DNA from: Ferrimonas sediminicola
GTDB lineage: Bacteria > Pseudomonadota > Gammaproteobacteria > Enterobacterales > Shewanellaceae
Assembly (NCBI RefSeq): GCF_005116715.1
Contig: NZ_SWCI01000004.1
Location: 248,001-312,000 of the forward strand
DNA: 64,000 nucleotides
Direction of reading: 5' to 3'
Shown here: positions 61,360 to 64,000 of the stretch, piece by piece
How the letters are laid out: each line of letters opens with the position of its first letter
How positions within the stretch are numbered: position 1 is the stretch's first letter
Notes under the pieces: generated by a model
The model's database searches: none
Seen by the model: only the letters and a program-made list of their open reading frames with translations
Told to the model about the DNA's origin: nothing
Translations under genes and position numbers: made by a program

Positions 61360-61373
61360 GTGATCCAGATCAC
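61360..61373. promoter_or_regulatory. CRP-type site upstream of ushA
   Basis: GTGATCCAGATCAC is a perfect inverted repeat around the CRP core TGA-n6-TCA. A plausible -10 sequence GATACC lies about 30 bases downstream (near 61396-61401), placing the site near -40, the class II activator position. The rest of the 61216-61455 gap is AT-rich with no other feature seen. Confidence 0.65.
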
Positions 61374-61455
61374 CTGAGTTCCTGCTCCAATAGTGATACC
61401 TTGCCATCAGCCAAGATGGCTTAAAACCAATAAAATAATCAAACGAGTATCCAGT

Positions 61456-63201
61456 ATGATGAAATTGCAAAAATCCCTGATCGCGGTCTCCCTGCTGGCG
61501 GCATTGAGCGCCTGCTCCGACTCCGACAATGACAGCAAGCCGACACAGGAAGTCTGCGGCATCGACAACTGCACCAAGTTCACCATCCTTCACACCAACG
61601 ACAACCACGGTCGCTTCTGGGAAAATAGCTATGGCGAATACGGCATGGCTGCCCGTAAGACCCTGGTGGACCAGATCCGTGCCGAAGTGGAAGCCGACGG
61701 CGGCTACTCCCTGCTGCTCTCCGGTGGTGACATCAACACCGGTGTACCGGAGTCTGACCTGCAGGACGCCAAACCCGACTTTATCGGCATGAACCTGATT
61801 GGCTATGACGCCATGGCCGTGGGCAACCATGAGTTTGACAACCCGCTGTCCGTTCTGGATATGCAGGCCGATCTGGCAGAGTTCCCCTTCCTGGCCGCCA
61901 ACATCTACAAGATGGATGGCACCCGCTACTTCGCCCCCTACAAGGTGTTCACCCTGGGCGACCTGCGCATCGCCGTTGTCGGCCTGACCACCGAGGACAC
62001 CGTCAAGATCGGTAATCCCGAATTCATCTCCGAACTGACCTTCACCGATCCCAAAGAGGAGCTGAAGAAGGTGATCGCCGAGATCGAAGAGAACCAGAGT
62101 GCCGACCTGGTGTTCGCCACCACCCATATGGGGCACTACTCCAATGGCAACCACGCCTCCAACGCACCGGGCGATGTCGCCCTGGCGCGCGCCATGAAGG
62201 AGGGCCAGCTGGCCGCCGTTATCGGTGGTCACTCCCAGAACCCCGTCTGCATGAACGCGGACGGCAGTGATTACGATGCCGACTTTGCTCCTGGCGGCGA
62301 TTGTAAGCCTGACCAGCAAAACGGCACCTGGATCATGCAGGCCCACGAGTGGGGCAAGTACGTGGGCCGGGCCGACTTCGAATACTATGGTGGCAAGCTG
62401 CACCTTGCCGGCTACGAGTTGGTTCCGGTCAACCTGGCCAAGTTCGACGGTTACAACCCGGAGAAGGATGCCGATGGCAACATCGTTCGTATCGCCGACC
62501 AGATTGAGCCGGATCATTTTGTGAAAGAGGTCCTGAAGCCCTATCAGGAAGCCGGCCAAGCCCAGCTGGACGTGGTTATCGGCTCCACCGACAAGACCTT
62601 TGTCGGCGGCGATCGTAACGTAGTACGAGCCCGTCAGGCAGCCATTGGCCAACTGCTGATCTCCGCTCAGCGAACCCATCCTCAGATCAACGCCGATTTC
62701 GGTATCATGAACGGCGGAGGTATTCGCGCAGACATCGCCGAGGGTGACATCAGCTACCGTCATGTCCTGACCGTTCAGCCCTTCGGCAACGTCGTGGCCA
62801 AGGCAAGCATGAAGGGCGAGGAGTTGACCACCTACCTGGCCGCACTGGCGACCATCGAAGGCGCGGGTAAGAACGGCGGTTATGCCCACTTCAGCAACAT
62901 CGAAATGACCGTGGACTGCGATGCCAAGAGCGTTGAGATTGACAAGATCAACGGCAACACCTTCGATGCCAACAGCAACTACAGCTTCTCCATTCCGAAC
63001 TTCAGCGCCAGCGGTGGCGACGGCTACCCGGTGATCGACGTCATCAACACTGGTCTGGTTGATGCTGACATCCTGAGAAACTACGTAGAAACCAGCTCGC
63101 CACTGAGTTGGGCCGACTACGAGCCTCAGGGAGAAGTGACCTACATCAACAACCCGACCGGTTACACCGGCGGCTGTGGTGCAGCCCCAGTGACTGAGTA
63201 A
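61456..63201 (+). CDS. ushA: UshA/NutA-type 5'-nucleotidase lipoprotein
   Basis: Hydrolyses nucleotides and UDP-sugars outside the cytoplasm to release nucleosides and phosphate. The 581-residue product begins with a lipoprotein signal ending LAALSAC (Cys 20). The metallophosphatase domain has HTNDNHGRF, GGDINTG, AVGNHEFD and the UshA-specific GGHSQNPVCM followed by CKPDQQNGTWI and AHEWGKYVGRADFE. The C-terminal nucleotide-binding domain has NGGGIRADI and NFSASGGDGYP. The lipoprotein anchor matches marine NutA enzymes; E. coli UshA is soluble. A CRP-type site upstream suggests carbon control. Note the second family member at 18709. Confidence 0.92.
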   Translation: MMKLQKSLIAVSLLAALSACSDSDNDSKPTQEVCGIDNCTKFTILHTNDNHGRFWENSYGEYGMAARKTLVDQIRAEVEADGGYSLLLSGGDINTGVPESDLQDAKPDFIGMNLIGYDAMAVGNHEFDNPLSVLDMQADLAEFPFLAANIYKMDGTRYFAPYKVFTLGDLRIAVVGLTTEDTVKIGNPEFISELTFTDPKEELKKVIAEIEENQSADLVFATTHMGHYSNGNHASNAPGDVALARAMKEGQLAAVIGGHSQNPVCMNADGSDYDADFAPGGDCKPDQQNGTWIMQAHEWGKYVGRADFEYYGGKLHLAGYELVPVNLAKFDGYNPEKDADGNIVRIADQIEPDHFVKEVLKPYQEAGQAQLDVVIGSTDKTFVGGDRNVVRARQAAIGQLLISAQRTHPQINADFGIMNGGGIRADIAEGDISYRHVLTVQPFGNVVAKASMKGEELTTYLAALATIEGAGKNGGYAHFSNIEMTVDCDAKSVEIDKINGNTFDANSNYSFSIPNFSASGGDGYPVIDVINTGLVDADILRNYVETSSPLSWADYEPQGEVTYINNPTGYTGGCGAAPVTE

Positions 63202-63228
63202 CAGCCACGGCGAACCAGCCCAAACAGA

Positions 63229-63253
63229 GGCGGCTCCCAGAGCCGCCTTTTTT
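63229..63253 (+). terminator. Terminator after ushA
   Basis: GGCGGCT and AGCCGCC around a CCCAG loop, followed by six T (63248-63253). Confidence 0.92.
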
Positions 63254-63271
63254 GTTGCCCGATTCGATAAA

Positions 63272-63301
63272 TTGAGAACACCTCGATCAAAGTGGTAAAC
63301 T
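63272..63301 (+). promoter_or_regulatory. Candidate rplY promoter
   Basis: TTGAGA (63272-63277) and TAAACT (63296-63301) separated by 18 bases, just after the ushA terminator and about 70 bases before the rplY start. Confidence 0.6.
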
Positions 63302-63311
63302 GCGCTGCCTT

Positions 63312-63359
63312 TGACTAAAGGATCTAGTCAATGTGGCTGCCGCCGGCAGCCGATCCTCA
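63312..63359 (+). promoter_or_regulatory. Structured rplY leader
   Basis: The leader contains TGACTA/TAGTCA (about 63312-63330), a perfect GGCTGCC-GCC-GGCAGCC hairpin (63336-63352), and GGATC/GATCC arms enclosing the latter. Autogenous control of rplY through its leader is known in E. coli; whether this structure does the same is an inference. Confidence 0.45.
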
Positions 63360-63371
63360 AGGAGAGCAACC

Positions 63372-63998
63372 ATGTCAGAGTTAACACTGGACGCGCACAA
63401 GCGCACCGAGCAGGGGACCGGCGCAAGTCGCCGATTACGCCGGCAGGGGCAGGTTCCGGCCATCCTGTATGGCGGAGGCGAGGAGAGCCTTGCCATTACC
63501 CTGTCCCATGATCAGCTGGTCAAGGCTCAAGAATTGGAGTCCTTTTTCAGTCAGGTGATCAAACTGAACCTGGATGGGAAGCCGGTCCCGGTGATCGTCA
63601 AGGCGATGCAGCGGCACCCCTTCAAGCCGAAGGTGACCCACATCGACCTGATGAGGGTCAGTGGGGATGCGGCGGTCACCGCCACGGTCCCCATCCATTT
63701 CGTTAACGAAGACAGCAGCGCCGGCGTCAAAGCGGGAGGGTCGGTCACTCATCATCTGACCGAACTGGAGCTTAGGTGCCTGCCCAGGGATCTGCCCGAG
63801 TACATCGAGGTTGATGTCCAGACCCTGGACACCGGTGACACCCTTCACCTCAGCGACCTGTCCCTCCCAGCCGGAGTGGAATCGGTCGCCCTGAGCAAAG
63901 GTGAAGATTTCGATTTGGCCGTTATCACCATTTCGCCTCCGAGAGGCGGCGAAGCGGAGAGCGACACTGAAGACGAGAGTCCGCAAGACAGTGAGTAG
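63372..63998 (+). CDS. rplY: 50S ribosomal protein L25 (Ctc form)
   Basis: Binds 5S rRNA in the large subunit. ATG 63372 follows AAGGAG; an in-frame upstream start at 63333 lies in the structured leader. The 208-residue product has the L25 domain (residues 1-95: RTEQGTGASRRLRRQGQVPAILYGG) plus a C-terminal TL5/CTC domain (about 100-185) and an acidic tail (ESDTEDESPQDSE). E. coli L25 has only the first domain (94 residues). pth and ychF are expected next, beyond the right edge. Confidence 0.96.
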   Translation: MSELTLDAHKRTEQGTGASRRLRRQGQVPAILYGGGEESLAITLSHDQLVKAQELESFFSQVIKLNLDGKPVPVIVKAMQRHPFKPKVTHIDLMRVSGDAAVTATVPIHFVNEDSSAGVKAGGSVTHHLTELELRCLPRDLPEYIEVDVQTLDTGDTLHLSDLSLPAGVESVALSKGEDFDLAVITISPPRGGEAESDTEDESPQDSE

Positions 63999-64000
63999 CA

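Noticed and set aside
62220-62270. Apparent loss of the last metal-binding His in ushA (GGHSQ in place of GGHSH)
   Set aside because: GGHSQ is the normal sequence in UshA enzymes such as that of E. coli, so it is not a defect.

Overview
The window is a stretch of core chromosome from a high-GC marine-type gammaproteobacterium. The gene set and order point to Alteromonadales, most likely Ferrimonas or a close relative: an NAD-type isocitrate dehydrogenase, the long Pseudomonas-type isocitrate lyase, very long PstC and PstA, RlmM/GcvA, SirB2, and the lolB-ispE-prs-ushA-rplY order. The genus is an inference from protein families and synteny. No rRNA, tRNA, CRISPR array, prophage or transposase gene was seen. 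All genes appear intact except secD, which is cut by the left edge.

Layout. 1-4.3 kb (minus): queA, a terminator, then tgt-yajC-secD (queuosine tRNA modification and protein export). 4.4-8.9 kb: acpH, an Lrp-type regulator divergent from a YjeH-like amino acid exporter, and a polyferredoxin membrane protein divergent from a TetR regulator. 9.1-12.3 kb (minus): the glyoxylate operon aceB-aceA. 13.1-17.3 kb (minus): an RND pump and its lipoprotein adaptor, with no outer-membrane channel gene. 17.4-18.6 kb (minus): a CaCA cation exchanger behind a yybP-ykoY (manganese) riboswitch. 18.7-21.8 kb: a 5'-nucleotidase family protein lacking a signal peptide, tail-to-tail with an APC permease.

22.0-36.1 kb is a phosphate and polyphosphate island: pstC-pstA-pstB-phoU (minus), a GcvR-like ACT protein, ppk-ppx (plus), then phoB-phoR, pstS and a porin (minus). 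PhoB-box-like repeats lie before pstC, ppk, pstS and phoB, with half-sites before the porin. Together these genes import phosphate, sense it, store it as polyphosphate and mobilise it.

36.4-52.4 kb holds rdgC, an M61 peptidase, a diguanylate cyclase, ppnN-xni, an SDR, a DUF3192 protein, an exported S9 peptidase, NAD-isocitrate dehydrogenase, and the GcvA/hydrolase/DUF423/RlmM cluster. 52.5-58.6 kb (minus) is a variant of the E. coli hemA-prfA-prmC-ychQ-ychA-kdsA region, in which a DUF819 transporter and a short inverted-repeat element occupy the ychA position. 58.7-64 kb (plus) is lolB-ispE-prs, ushA and rplY.

The most notable non-coding structures are two copies of a short TA-flanked inverted-repeat element (MITE-like, 41.2 and 53.4 kb), a third unrelated inverted-repeat element (47.6 kb), the riboswitch, and a terminator between phoB and phoR. 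I found no clearly undescribed multi-gene system. The best leads for novelty are the repeat elements, the riboswitch-exchanger pairing and the remodelled kdsA region.
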